Of a DNA stretch of 64,000 nt, positions 23,201 through 35,128 are shown piece by piece. Every line of letters begins with the position of its first letter. Positions within the stretch are counted from its first letter, which is position 1. The notes under the pieces were generated by a model, which ran no database searches, was not told the origin of the DNA, and was given only the letters and a program-made list of their open reading frames with translations. The position numbers and the translations under genes are program-made. Origin of the DNA: Glycine soja (taxonomy: Eukaryota > Streptophyta > Magnoliopsida > Fabales > Fabaceae); contig NC_041003.1 in the NCBI RefSeq assembly GCF_004193775.1, positions 26,909,735 to 26,973,734 of the forward strand, given 5' to 3'.

Positions 23201-25116
23201 GTTGGTTCCTAAGTTATGGTTCTTTCTTGTTGGGGGTTTGAAAAAAAGGTAAAAGAAACTATGGTTGAAACTAGCCAAAATAAACACTAAAAAAGGTGTG
23301 AAAGATAAGGTAAAAAATAATTGGTAAAAGGAAAGCTATCTAGGCGGTTTGACAATGGAGGTAAAGGAAATAAGCTATGAAAGTAAGCAAGAAATTAAAG
23401 TGCAAGAAATGCAAACTAGGCGGATCCTAAGAGTGTTTGGTTGACCTCATTTAAGGTTCCCAACAAAACACTCACTATCCTAAGGGAAAATTGCCTAATA
23501 TTATTACACACAAATGGAAGTAGGGTGACCTAGCGGAGGCTCCCAACTTACTTCCTATGAAAGACCTTTTTGTTACAAAATTTGAAAGCAAAGCAAATTG
23601 CCAATTACAAAATTACAAAGAAAAAAGTCCTCAATTGTGGTGGCTATTCTCTCTTTAGTGTTTTACTCAATTTGGAGTGCTTCTTAGTCCAATAGCTCTT
23701 AAGGTGGTTGGCCCCTTGCTTCTTGACTCAAATTCTTCAAGATATGGCACCAATCCTCCTTTCCAATTCCCTATATGGCAACTCACAAGCAAGGAAACAA
23801 AGAGACAAGCAATAACCAAAGACCAAAAAAAAAATGAAATGAAAGCTAAACCAATAGAGTTTTAACAAGACAAATTTCCAAGGATTATTCAACAATTAAA
23901 GCAATGAAAAGCACAAAAAAAGCAAGCTAGGACTCAAAGAGAAACCTAGAATGGCTCTAGAGTAGAGTAGAAAAACTCTAAAAAAAAAAAAGACTCAAGA
24001 AACCTCTAGTTTTGGCACTTGTTTTCACAATAATTTTCAATTGAAATTTCAGAACTAGGATTGGTATAAAATAGGCACCAATTATAGAACAAATTTTGAG
24101 CCAAAACAACAAGCACACTTTCCTTTCACTTTTTTTTTTTTTTCCTGGACACTGATTTTTCTGCCAACTTGTGAGATTTTTCTTATTTTTTCCTTTAATC
24201 CAAATCGCTTGGTTCTTTTTTTATAATTTTGGTCCAGATGTCTAGAAAATTCAGTAAAAGTTTCAGCTCAAAAAACGTAGTGACCAATTCCCAGTAATTT
24301 ATACAAGTTTGTATGTTCAAGCTGCCAGCACCAGCGATTTCAACCTAGAAATCAAGAGTAGTGTTCATGTTGCTTAAGGCTTGGATAGTTACAATTTGTG
24401 TTTGCTTATGCTCAATTATCTTGAATAACACAATTAAAGAGAGCTTAAGACTTATTTTGATTCACAAATCCAGCCACAACTCAGCACCACAACTCAACTT
24501 CATCATAGGCATCATGTAGGAAACTTAGAAAGCAAAAAAAAAGTTCAAGAACAAGACTACTTCTAGGAATTGATTTAGAACATGTTATGAAGTAAATAAC
24601 ATGCATGAATTAGACTCAAAATTCAAAAGATAGGCTAAGAATGACAAGAATACATGAACAAATGTATCTAGAATTCAATTAACAAAATAAAATTCAACAC
24701 AAACTTAGAACATAATGTGACAATTACTATGACTAAACATGACTCTAAGACAACATGGATTAAGTGATTTACACTTAGATTTTTGTGTTTTTTTTTTCTA
24801 ATAAATATTTTGGAACAAAATTTAGATCTAAAGGTTCAGCACAAGAATATTATGAATGAAAATTGATAGAACCTAAAATCAACACAAAAACAAGATTCAA
24901 GAGTAGATCTACAAATTTTGAACCATAGAAATGCAAGAACAAGTGTAGATCTAAGATTTAATCGGTTTATTTTTTTTTTTGAATCTACTCTAAACAGAAC
25001 CAAACCACAAGACAATGGAGGATATACATGGAGAATAAGATGAAGAACAAGGAATTAAAGATAATTCACCGAACAAAAAGATAGAGGAAGCAAAAGAACA
25101 TCACCTAGATGAAGAT
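23201..25116 (-). other. Long 5' leader of the non-autonomous gypsy
   Basis: Nearly 2 kb of A/T-rich DNA between primer-binding site and gag, with several poly-A/T runs and no coding signal. This is unusually long for a 5.5-kb element. Confidence 0.6.
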
Positions 25117-25129
25117 GCTCTTGATACCA
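25117..25129 (-). other. Primer-binding site of the non-autonomous gypsy
   Basis: Minus strand TGGTATCAAGAGC, two bases after the LTR end; initiator tRNA-Met type with a one-base insertion. Confidence 0.8.
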
Positions 25130-25131
25130 CA

Positions 25132-26097
25132 TGATGCAAGCTCCATTGGAGCTTGTAGGCCTAGGATCTTCTTCATCAATGGATTCCTTTGCTTCTTGGA
25201 AGATGAATGGCAGCGGAATGGAGAAAGGGAGAGAGAGAGAGGAGACGCCTCTTCAAGGAGAAGATGAGTCTAGAAGAAGCTCACCACCATAGGAGGCCAT
25301 GGATAAGAGCTTGGAGGAAGAAGGAGATGAATGAAGGGAGAGGGAGAGAAGAGCACGAAATTTTGTGCTCTAAATGAGCTTTGAAATCTGAAGTTTAATA
25401 TTCAAATCATCAAAGTTGAAAAAAATGCACACACATGACCTCTATTTATAGCCTAAGTGTCACACAAAATTGGAGGGAAATTCAAATTTCACTTGAATTT
25501 GAAATTGAATTTGTGGAGCCAAACTTTGGAGCCAAAATTTCACTAATTATGATTAGTGAATTTTAGTTATGGTTCAGCCCACTAATCCAAGATCAATTCC
25601 AAGATTCTCCACTAAGTGTGCTTAGGTGTCATGAGGCATGAAAAGCATGAAGGACATGCACAAAGTGTGACTATATGATGTGGCAATGGGGTGTAGTAAG
25701 CAAATGCTCACCTCCCCCTCTAAAATTTAATTGGATTGGGCTTCTACCAATTCAATTAAATTTATTTCCAACCACACACATCAAATATCCACTTAGTGCA
25801 TGTGAAATTACAAAACTACCCCTAATACAAAAACTAGTCTAGGCGCCCCAAAATACAAGGGCTGAAAAATCCTATATTTCTAGGGTACCCTACCTACATT
25901 ATGGAGCCCTAAACACAAGGCCCAAAAATAATGAAACCTTAATCTAATATTTACAAAGATAAGTGGGCTCGTACTTAGCCCATGGGCCCGAAATCTACCC
26001 TAAGGCTCATAAGAACCCTAGGGCCTTCTCTTGCATCTCTAGCCCAATCTACTTGGAGTTTTTCTATCCAATGCCCTTGCGGGGTAGGATTGCATCA
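25132..26097 (-). repeat. 5' LTR of the non-autonomous gypsy
   Basis: Minus strand TGATGCAATCC to CTTGCATCA, about 99% identical to the 3' LTR by eye. Confidence 0.92.
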
Positions 26098-26752
26098 AAT
26101 TGGATCTCTTCTCTATTTATCTGCCAGTAGACCAGACATCATGTTTAGTGTATGCATGTGTGCTAGATTCCAATCCAATCCCAAACAATCACACTTGAGT
26201 GCAGTAAAAAGGATTATCGGATATCTCTTAGGAACTATTAACCTAGGATTATGGTATCCTAAAAACTCTACATACAACTTAATAGGTTATTCTGATTCAG
26301 ATTTTTCCGGATCCAAAACCGACAGGAAAAGCACTAGCGGAACTTGCCAATTTATAGGATCTGCTCTTGTCTTATGGCACAACAAGAAGCAAAATAGTGT
26401 TGCTTTGCTGAAGCAGAATATATCTCTGTTGGCAGTTGCTGTGCACAAATCTTATGGATGAAGCAACAATTGTCTGATTATGGAATTATTCTTGATCACA
26501 TACCCATTAAGTGTGACAATACCAGTGCCATTAATCTATCCAAAAACCCAGTACTACATTCTAGAACAAAGCATATAGAGATTAGGCATCACTTTTTAAG
26601 GGATCATGTTTTTAAAGGCAATTGTGTTTTAGAATTTGTAGATACTAAAAATTAACTTGCTGAAATCTTCACCAAACCTCTCCCAAAGGAAACATTCTTT
26701 GCCATTAGAAGAGAACTTGGTCTTTTAGATGCTAGTGACTTAGATAAATAGG
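26098..26752 (+). pseudogene. SIRE 1 pol piece C: RNase H
   Basis: It starts at the codon broken by the insertion ([12 protein letters not shown]). It holds the RNase H motifs [17 protein letters not shown] and [13 protein letters not shown], and ends LDASDLDK before a TAG. A deletion of about seven bases just before CTGAAGCAG (26409) shifts the frame within the ALSTxEAEY motif, and a TAA interrupts DTKN*LAE near 26653. Confidence 0.9.
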
Positions 26753-26839
26753 TGTTCATTATGTTTTTGTCTTGTTGCTATGTTTGTTAGCATATGATAT
26801 ATGTTTATTATTTTTCCATGCACTTTGGATTTTTGATGT

Positions 26840-27004
26840 TGCCAAAGGGGGAGAGAAAAATGGGTATTTTAGAAATCAAGAACATAATTTAAATTTAAGC
26901 ATGAATTCAAAAAGAAAGGGGGAGAAAGAGATGAGTGAATGATAGAACAAATCTTGCATGTATTCTCTTGATTTCAGGTTTGTCATCATCAAAAAGGGAG
27001 AGAT
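26840..27004 (+). other. Multiple polypurine tracts before the SIRE 1 LTR
   Basis: Three G-rich purine blocks occur in 165 bp: AAAGGGGGAGAGAAAAATGGG (about 26845), AAAGGGGGAGAAAGAGATGAG (about 26916) and AAAAAGGGAGAGAT abutting the LTR at 27004. Each block is cited only in part here. SIRE 2 has the same arrangement. Confidence 0.75.
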
Positions 27005-27260
27005 TGTGGAAGCAAAGCTTCCAAGCTTATTTTGATGATGCCAAAGACTCAAGTCAAGAATCAAGATTGAAGCAAATTTCAAGAATCAAAGGGTCATTCA
27101 ATCAAGAATCAAGATTCAAGAGAAGACTCAAGATATGTAAGAACCTCAAGAAAAACATCAAGATAAGTATAAAAAGAATTTTTCAAAGAAAAGATTGAAT
27201 GACACAATTTGTCCAAAATAATTTTTCAAAGAAAAATCTTTTACCAGAGTTTTTACTCTC

Positions 27261-27570
27261 TGGTAATCGATTACCATACAGTAATCGATTACCAGAAGTC
27301 CAAAACAATTTTATAACTGTTTTACAAAGTAGTAATCGATTACCATGGGCATGTAACCGATTACCAATGTTTTTGAACGTTGAATTTCAAATCTCAAGAG
27401 TCATAACTTGTGACAAAATATTTTCAAAATAGTGTAATCGACTACACAATATTTGTAATCGATTACCAGTGGTTTTTGAACGTTGGATTTCAAACCTCAA
27501 CATGAAGAGTCACAACTTTTGATAAAATAAACTGTGTAATCGATTACACCATAATGGTAATCAATTACCA
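27261..27570 (+). repeat. Array of TAATCGATTA-centred palindromes in the SIRE 1 LTR
   Basis: About eight copies of (T)GGTAATCGATTACC(A) or TGTAATCGATTACA-like palindromes occur at irregular spacing (about 27261, 27281, 27332, 27353, 27434, 27455, 27537, 27556). Several carry single substitutions such as TAACCGATTA and TAATCGACTA. Confidence 0.9.
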
Positions 27571-27960
27571 GTGACTGGTTTTGAAAAATAAATTGCCAAA
27601 GAGTCACAACTTTTAAAGTGATTAGTTTTTGCCAAGAGTCACAACTTAAAGTGACTGGTTTTTGAAGAAATTGTCAAGAGTCACAACTTTCTTAAAGTGA
27701 ATGGTTTTGAAGAAATTTCCAAAAGTCACAACTTTTAACATGGTTTCTTCAAGATCCATCAAATGGCTATAAATATGTGACCATGACACGAATTTCGTTA
27801 ATGAGATTTCTCAACATCTTTCTAAGCGTTTTTGTTCAACACTTGCTTTGTCAAGAAAAGTTCATTGGCCAAAAACTTGTGCTATTCTATTTTCTTTCTC
27901 TTTTCCATTCTTACAAAAAGCTGTTCAAGAGACCTACTCTTGGTGACTGTTTTCAAGAGA

Positions 27961-28160
27961 AGGTCTTCTTGGTTAGAAACACTGAACACAAGGGACCCAC
28001 GTTCCTTGGGTTCATTGCAAGAAGCTGGATTTGCTTCTTGGTTGATCACTGGACACAAAAGACCAATGTCTTTTGGGTTCATTGCAAGAAGTGTGTATAA
28101 CTTCTTGGTTGTAATCACTGAACACAAAGGAGGGAAGTCCTTTGTGGTTCATTGCTTGTA
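27961..28160 (+). repeat. Triplicated ~68-bp segment in the SIRE 1 LTR
   Basis: Three diverged copies of a unit including 'cttggtt', 'actgaacacaa' and 'ggttcattgc' occur; the last word falls at 28011, 28078 and 28148. Confidence 0.8.
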
Positions 28161-28466
28161 AATAATTTTACAAGGATAGTGGAAATTTCAAGCGGATTGC
28201 TTGGGGACTGGACGTAGGCACGGGTTGTGGCCGAACCAATATAAATCTGGTTTTAAATTCTCTCTTTCCTTAATCTTTTTTACTTTCTGTTATGTTTATA
28301 TTTCTTTAAGTTTACTTTTCCTTATTTTTTATTCGAATAACTTACAATTAAAGAAATAATTAAATCTAGGGAATATCTAAGAAAAAGAAATTTTCAATTA
28401 GGAATAGTCAACGAAATCTTAATTCAACCCTCCCTTCTTAAAATTTCTGAGGCCGCTTGTCCAACA

Positions 28467-30803
28467 AAAAATCTTAAAAGGAGTTGAATTCATGACATTT
28501 TCCTCAAAAATAAGATAATAAAGCAATAAAAAAACTTACTTTATTTAATTAAATATATAAACATTATTTTGTAAGCATCATTAGTCAAAAGTTATTATTT
28601 TTAAATTATAAAAAAATAAAAAATATTTTTTTTAATAAATAAATGTTTTAATTTTATTTTATACCATTTTATACATTTATATTTTGAATAGTTTAAATAT
28701 TTTATTTTCATTTTACCATTTTATAATTAAATTTTATAAATTAATATAAAAATTATTGCAAAAATTGTTTTGTAAGTTGATTTTAATATACATATTATTT
28801 TTACTCTAGTTTTATATATCAATATAATTATATCAATTAATATGTAAATTATTTTTATTCTAATTATATACTTTAATAAAATTTATATATTTAAATTTTA
28901 GGAAACTTACATGTTAATATTTTTGTTTTAACTATAAAAAATTATTTAATGTATAAGTTTTACAATACCAATTATATAAATCAATAAAATTACATAAATT
29001 AATATGTAAATTATTTATATAAATTATTTAATGTAATTTATAAAAATTATGTAAATTTATTTTATACATAAATAATATTTTTTTTATTTTTATTATAGAA
29101 ATAATAAATTTTTAATTCTTTACATTATTTAAATATTATTTTAAATCTAGGTAATTTGTATAAATTACATAAAATAATTTTTTAAATAATGTATATATTA
29201 GATTATTTATAAAATTATAATAAAATAACTAAAAAATTATATATAATTTTTTTTAATTTATATTAAAATAAAAATAAATACATGTAATATTAAATATTTT
29301 ATTTTTATTAAAAATTTATAATTAAGAAAATTTAACATCTATTTACTAATGATACATGTAAAATAGTGTTGATAAAATTAACTAAACAAAACAAGTGTCT
29401 TAGGGACTGATAAAGGGTCTCATGAGTTCAATTCCTACCAACTTTTTTTTCTTCAGTAAATTTAATCCTTTGCCACGTAAGTGACATGTCAATAGTCTAC
29501 ATAAGCAACATTGCCACATCAAAGTCAACTTTTGACGAAAGGATTAAAATTTCTTATTATGAAAGTAGGAGGACTGAATGTCTTGATTTAGAAATAGGAA
29601 GCCAAAATTGTGGATTTGAAATTATAAGGGATCAAAATTTTAATTTAGCAAAAAAAAAAAAAATGGAAGCAAGAAGGGGAGGGTGGGAAAGTGGGAGAAT
29701 GTGGGTGTGACACATAGACATATACTGGTATGTAGACCCATATAATTTAATGAAAATTAGCATTTTATTTTTATTTTAAGATATGTAATTTTATATTGTT
29801 TAAGGTAAATATAGAGTATCATTTATTTGTATGTAAATTTATTAATTATTTTTTTAATATTTATTATTGAGTAGGCTAAATAGTTATTAGGGATGACAAT
29901 GGTATAAGGTTGTATCGAATAGTATTTTCTCATCATCATCATCATCATCATCATCACATTAGATGAAAATACACATTGTGTCCGTCTCATACTTGGACCA
30001 ATATTTTTTTCGGCGAGTATCAATGTATGTATTTTATAAATATTTGCAAGTATATGAACGATATCCGTGAATATTTCTTAAAATAAAACTTTAAAACCAA
30101 AACAAAAACAAAATTAAATAAAGAATTATCATGTAAATATCATAGTGATATCAAGAGAAAATATTACCTTGAATATTATAGTGAGCCTTGAACATTCAAA
30201 AATATTTTTTAAGAGAAAATTATTACTAACAACTACTTGAAGTAATTAATAAACATTTTAATACAATATTAAATCATTTTAATTATTGAAAACTAGACTT
30301 ATTTTTAATATAATAAATATTTCTATTTCACTTTTTTTCTTGTTATTTCTATAAACAACAACAACGGCAACAAGACTAATAATAATTAGAGTAATTTTGA
30401 TTATAAGTATCATAAAGATAATAATTAAAATTTTTATAATATATTTTATTAAATGTTTTGAAGCATTTATTGAATCTCAATTAATTATCATTTCAATGGG
30501 ATTTAGCAAAATAGTTGTTATTTATACAAATAAATTTTTTCATTTTTAAAAGTAATTTTATAAAATAAAATAATAATATGTGAAAAATTTAATGAAAATC
30601 TTATGAAAACATGGAGAGAAAATTATAATGGCACTTTCTGTATTTTGCTTCAATTACACATGTTTTTTTTTTCAATATACAAAAAATCCCCTAACCTATG
30701 TCTTTGTCATAGGGACATCTGGATCCCAATCCTAAAACAATGTTAACTCCTTTTGTATATTTTGGTCACATGATAGACACGTGTTATTGATATAATTATT
30801 TTT
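28467..30803. other. Very AT-rich non-coding stretch
   Basis: 28500-29350 is extremely A/T-rich without genes. A (CAT)n microsatellite lies at 29931-29956. Phrases such as 'gggactgataaagggtctcatgagttc' (29402) and 'agggatcaaaattttaatttagc' (29628) look like dispersed repeat pieces, but no element borders could be fixed. Confidence 0.6.
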
Positions 30804-32939
30804 TGTCACACCCTCTACCCCGATATACATATTTATATAATAAAATACATGGAAATACAGAATTAAATAAAATAGATTTTATTTTCTAAGCATAAAAGAG
30901 TTCACGTGGGTAAAAGGTTCACATCCACGTTAATCATCAAATTAAAAACTTATCAAATAAGGGTATGAAAACATCTTCGACCAAAAACAAGGGCGTCCAA
31001 TTTTTTTATCAAAGGAAAACAAGTTAAGTAGCGGAATAACATAAATTAACATGTTCAGAACATTATGCAAATGATATAGAAACTCATGCCCTAATGCCAC
31101 ATCCTATCAGAGTGTTGTGTTTCAGCGTCCTCTAGCACGAGGTTTTTTTAAAGCCATCCATCTAACCATTTACTCCCACGAACACAAGGTTGGAGATCAT
31201 CACATGATCCAAACACAAACAACACACATGAAGTGAGTTATCACATTCATAAATAGGTAGAAATAAACGAAAGCACACGCACGCACACACACACACACAC
31301 GTATATCAAGCTCAACTTAGCACAATTCACATCATTTTACTACTCATTGCATAACATCACTTGTCCCAAGGATTTAATTACATTCCACACCTTCACATTA
31401 ATTACGTGTTCAGAGCAACACATCTCAAGTACAACACGACATCTCACACTCACACAGTTCATTACTCAACTTCATGTAACAAGTCACAATGGTCATTGCA
31501 CAGACGTTATGCAATAGATACACTAAGACTCAATGCGTACAACATCTCAATGCACATGTATCCTACAATTAAACACATACTCTATTTATCACATACACCC
31601 AATCTCAATCACAATGTTATAATCCCAAAGCAACATATTATCACACCTCATGAATCATATACACATCACACAATATTAATATATATATGACACAAATACA
31701 AAATTTACCTATGAACTATGCAATACACACAACTACTCAATTTTTTTTTTAAAATCATTTTAACTCGTTGTGCCTCAAAGTGATTAGACTCGTTGGGTTC
31801 CCACAGTGGAGTCCTTTAGCAAACTCTTTGCGCATTAACTCGTTGCCGTTAAAGGGCCTTACATTTGTGTGATTGTAAAATTCATAGCTCATAACTCAAT
31901 GCACACAACATCTCAATACATGTGTGATCTCACAATTTAACACATACTCAACTTATCACTTATACACAATTCATCACACTTACATAATTCCAAGACAACA
32001 TGTTATCACGCCTCGTGCATCATATACATGTCACATAGTAATAATATTAATATATTGTGTTCATTTGACTAAACCTCTCAACAATTTCACATAATCATAT
32101 CCAAATCGAAGGAATCAAAATCATATGTCAAAAACATGAAAACACCAAGAGCACTCAATTTTATCAACCAATTCGCATCAGGATATCAATTGGCCAGTCA
32201 AACATAACAATCTCGAAATTATAATCGTAAAGGCAGAATTATAATATAATAAGCATCCCAAAATAAACCTCAATTTAATCATTTAAGGATCCCTACACAT
32301 GTTCATTCTAACTCCAATTATGAAAAATGCATCCATTACCTCTAAGTGAGCTCATGTGTGTAGTCTAGCAACGATGGTGGCATCTCTAGCGATTCCTTAA
32401 GATTTCTCAAGCTTTTCCTTTGGTTGCTCTGTTAGGTTTTCCAAGCATTAGAGAGAAGGAGAAGACATTGGATTATCAATTTTACTATCTTTGTGCAAAA
32501 ATGAGTTTCTAAGGTGGTGTCAAAACTTCAGGACGATCCAATGGGTTTTATTAAGACAGGTTTGAGTGCATGCTTAAAAAATAAAGGGTTTTGGAAGAGG
32601 AAGAAGGGATAACGAATTTGGGAAGAAGAAAAAGCGTAGAGATATATCGTAATTGTAAAAACTGACCTATTATATCTATATTTATAGTTAGACTACTCCG
32701 AGCCTATTTTTTATTCTATTTTTCTTTATTTTATGATTTTATGGAAAAAAACTCTATTTTACTCTTTGATTAAATAAATAATGAACTAAAACATTCATTT
32801 ATTTTTTAAAACATCATTTTACTCTATTTATTTTCTAATATTATGAAACCCTTATTTTTATTAACAAAAACTTTTTAATCTCATTTATTTAATTTCTAAA
32901 AACTCTATTAATTTATTTTATGAAAAATGGAGTGTTATA
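30804..32939 (-). repeat. Solo LTR, about 2.1 kb
   Basis: On the minus strand it starts T(A)TAACACTCCATTTTTC and ends GGGTAGAGGGTGTGACA, typical legume gypsy LTR termini (the first G of TG is mutated to A). It is flanked by ttttt on both sides (30799-30803 and 32940-32944), a duplication but a weak one in this AT context. A minus-strand TATA signal CTATAAATATAG lies at 32676-32687. No internal coding region adjoins either side. A (CA)n run is at 31274-31301. Confidence 0.7.
31540..32040. repeat. Diverged direct duplication inside the solo LTR
   Basis: About 31540-31690 and 31905-32040 share the same word order: aacatctcaat, acacatactc, tatcac, caacatattatcac/caacatgttatcac, catatacacatcac/catatacatgtcac. 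Confidence 0.75.
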
Positions 32940-32944
32940 TTTTT

Positions 32945-33756
32945 ATTGTTATTTTACATACTTCTTGTTTAGCGTCGAATATTGAAATTTAATACTCTTT
33001 CTTGACTTAATTATGAATAAAGCAACACATACAACTAATCGTTGGTGAAAATAACGTTTACAAAATAAAAATTATTACTTCGATTACACCAAATGAAATA
33101 ATTAGCTTCATTGTTTTTTATTACTTCAATTAAAATATATTATTTATAATCATCTTAATCAATTAAAATTACAGCATATATCAATAGTAATTATCAGAAT
33201 TAATATAATCATGTATTTTTATATATAAAAATAGAACTTTAGCAACATTTAGTAATTACATATAATAATAAAAAAATTATACATGATAATTACATGTTTA
33301 CCTTAAAATTTTATTTTAAAATCATTTTAATGAATGCTAAAATTTTTTAATTCAAATATATTTAATAATTACATGTAATTATCTTAATTGTATATAATTG
33401 ATTATTACATTAATTACTCCCATTAAATAATATAAAAGATCTAATAACTTTGCTTAAAATAATTTTGTGTGAGAAAATATTTTCAATTATTTTAAAAGAC
33501 AATTTATAAAATAAAAATCAAAACAAAAAAAAATCATTATAAATTAAAATTTATTAAAAAAACCTAATGCCTTTTTCATATAAATAATATAGATATTCAC
33601 AAAAATAATATAAATAATCATCAAATAATTACTTACTTTATTATATGAGATTTAATTGATGTTTTTATATATATTTATATAAAATTTATAATTTAAGTGA
33701 TATTTTTTGTAAAATTAATATGAATAAAATTTAATTTATATTAAAATAGATAGAAG
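32945..33756. other. AT-rich non-coding stretch
   Basis: No gene or element border recognised between the solo LTR and the Ogre A LTR. Confidence 0.6.
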
Positions 33757-35128
33757 TGTCATACCCCAATTTCGTCTGGGGGCAATTGTTTGTTAATATT
33801 TGGATTCTTGCCGGCCGAATTGAGCTTCTTAACACTAATCGCTGTGCAATCCGAAGGATTTTGCGACGTTTCAGAAGGAAACAAACAAAATACTCAAAAT
33901 GGGGGCAAAATGATCAATTTAGGGGCATTCTTCAGCCCCTGGGCCCACCTGGGCTCATTAGAAGACTTCAAGGAGAAATAACCAGCTCGCCTGGGCGAGC
34001 AAGTTGCTTTTGGAGGAAGCAACCAGCTCGTCTGGGCGAGCTATGTTGTAACCTCCTCCCCCCATTTTCCTATAAATAGGTGTGGGGTTGAAGGGAAGGG
34101 GTTCAACATCATTTATATGCACATTTCACTGAAATTAGTGAGAAGAAGGAGAAAAAAAGAAGAAAAATCAAGGTTGAGGCGCTTCTGTAACGCTTCTATA
34201 ACGTTTCTGTGAACAATTCCATGAACATTCTTTGTCGTTCTTCATCGTTCTTCGTTCTTTGACCGGTTAGTTTTCTATTTTGAAGCTTTGAATTCATTCT
34301 ATGCACCCTTAGGGGTCCATCCTTGCTTTGCATGTCTTCATCTTCATTCTTCTACCATCAGTGATCTTTTTCTTTTTTTAAGCTATTTTCGACCGATCAT
34401 TTAAGCCGTAATCTCACTTAATCAATGTTAAAATGAATTTCAATCGATCGTTTGTGTTGTAATCTCATTTAATCACCTTTAAAACGAAATTTAAACTGAT
34501 CGTTTATGTTGTAACCTCAATTAATCATCAAAAAGATAAGTTTCAACCGGTCATTTACTTTGAAAGTTTTATTTTAATGAGTTGAAAAATAATCAAGTAA
34601 ACCAAAGCTAAAATCAACTCATAAACAAGCTTTTTTTGTCCACAAGAAAATCACTTGAATCCGTTCAAAGGCCCAACACCTTAAACGTTCTTTTTACTTT
34701 TAAACATTTAAAATGAACCTTTAGAAGTCTAAAGTCAATCCTACGTGCAACTTTCTTTCTTTAAAGAACTACGTATGTCTGAGTTCCTCATCGCAATTGA
34801 GGATACGTAGGAGCAAGAGCCCCGTTCTTGTCGACCCCAAAAAGCTAAAAACATAAAAATGGAAAATAAAATCAATTTGAAGTCATGATTTTGCAAATTT
34901 GATTAAAGGTTGTCATCCCTTGTGACGGACGCATGGGGTGCTAATACCTTCCCGGTGCGTAAACAACTCCGAAATCTTTATTTCTTAAAATTCGTAGACC
35001 CATTTTTTTTTATTTTTCTAACGTTGTCCTCGAATAAAAGTTGGTGGCAACTCCACACGTTTCTCCTCCCTTGGAAGACGAACCTGCGAGCCTCGTGTCG
35101 CCCTTCCACCAAAGGGTAGGTTGTGACA
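33757..35128 (+). repeat. 5' LTR of Ogre A
   Basis: It runs TGTCATACCCCAATTTCG to GGTAGGTTGTGACA, the same ends as the Ogre B LTR. It has two copies of the near-palindrome GCTCGCCTGGGCGAGC (33985-34000; 34026-34041, one substitution) upstream of TATAAATA, a splice-donor-like CCGGTTAGTTTTC near 34263, and a CTACGTA..TACGTAG hairpin at 34769-34810. Confidence 0.88.
34071..34078 (+). promoter_or_regulatory. TATA box of the Ogre A LTR
   Basis: CCTATAAATAGG lies 30 bp after the second GCTCGTCTGGGCGAGC block, the same order as in the Ogre B LTR. Confidence 0.75.

Larger units (their letters stand above)
20558..26097 (-). mobile_element. Young non-autonomous gypsy with gag plus deleted pol
   Basis: LTRs at 20558-21521 (964 bp) and 25132-26097 (966 bp) differ at only about ten positions by eye, so insertion is recent. 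Flanking duplications are gattg and aattg (one mismatch), and the host SIRE frame resumes across them. Primer-binding site and polypurine tract are intact. The 3.6-kb interior encodes one long minus-strand ORF with gag and remnants of RT, but no protease, YFDD, RNase H or integrase. It must have been moved by proteins from a full-length relative. Confidence 0.93.
11239..28466 (+). mobile_element. SIRE-like Sirevirus (copia) element 1, 5'-truncated and twice interrupted
   Basis: Pieces at 11239-11492, 18658-20557 and 26098-27004 are collinear with the pol of the minus-strand SIRE 2 in this window and join exactly across two inserted gypsies. A 3' LTR follows at 27005-28466. The 5' LTR, gag and protease are missing; homology starts abruptly inside the region before the GAG_pre-INT zinc finger. 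Unlike SIRE 2 it has no env-like ORF: RNase H ends at about 26752 and the LTR starts 250 bp later. Confidence 0.9.
27005..28466 (+). repeat. 3' LTR of SIRE 1
   Basis: It runs TGTGGAAGCAAAGC to CCGCTTGTCCAACA; its end matches the CCACTTGTCTAACA end of the SIRE 2 LTRs. It contains the palindrome array (27261-27570), a triplicated segment (27961-28160) and a GGACTGGACGTAGGCACGGG-type block near 28205 shared with SIRE 2. The flank after it is aaaaa. Confidence 0.88.

Noticed and set aside
27199..27432. ORFs with repeated NRLP words (also at 43997-44209 and 52107-52319)
   Set aside because: They are translations of the TAATCGATTA palindrome array in SIRE LTRs.
27777..28161. Two overlapping ~108-codon ORFs in the SIRE 1 LTR
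   Set aside because: They come from the triplicated LTR segment; repeats in the peptide mirror the DNA repeats and there is no matching frame in SIRE 2.
31361..31690. 109-codon ORF rich in His and Thr
   Set aside because: Produced by the CA-rich composition of the solo LTR and overlapping its internal duplication.
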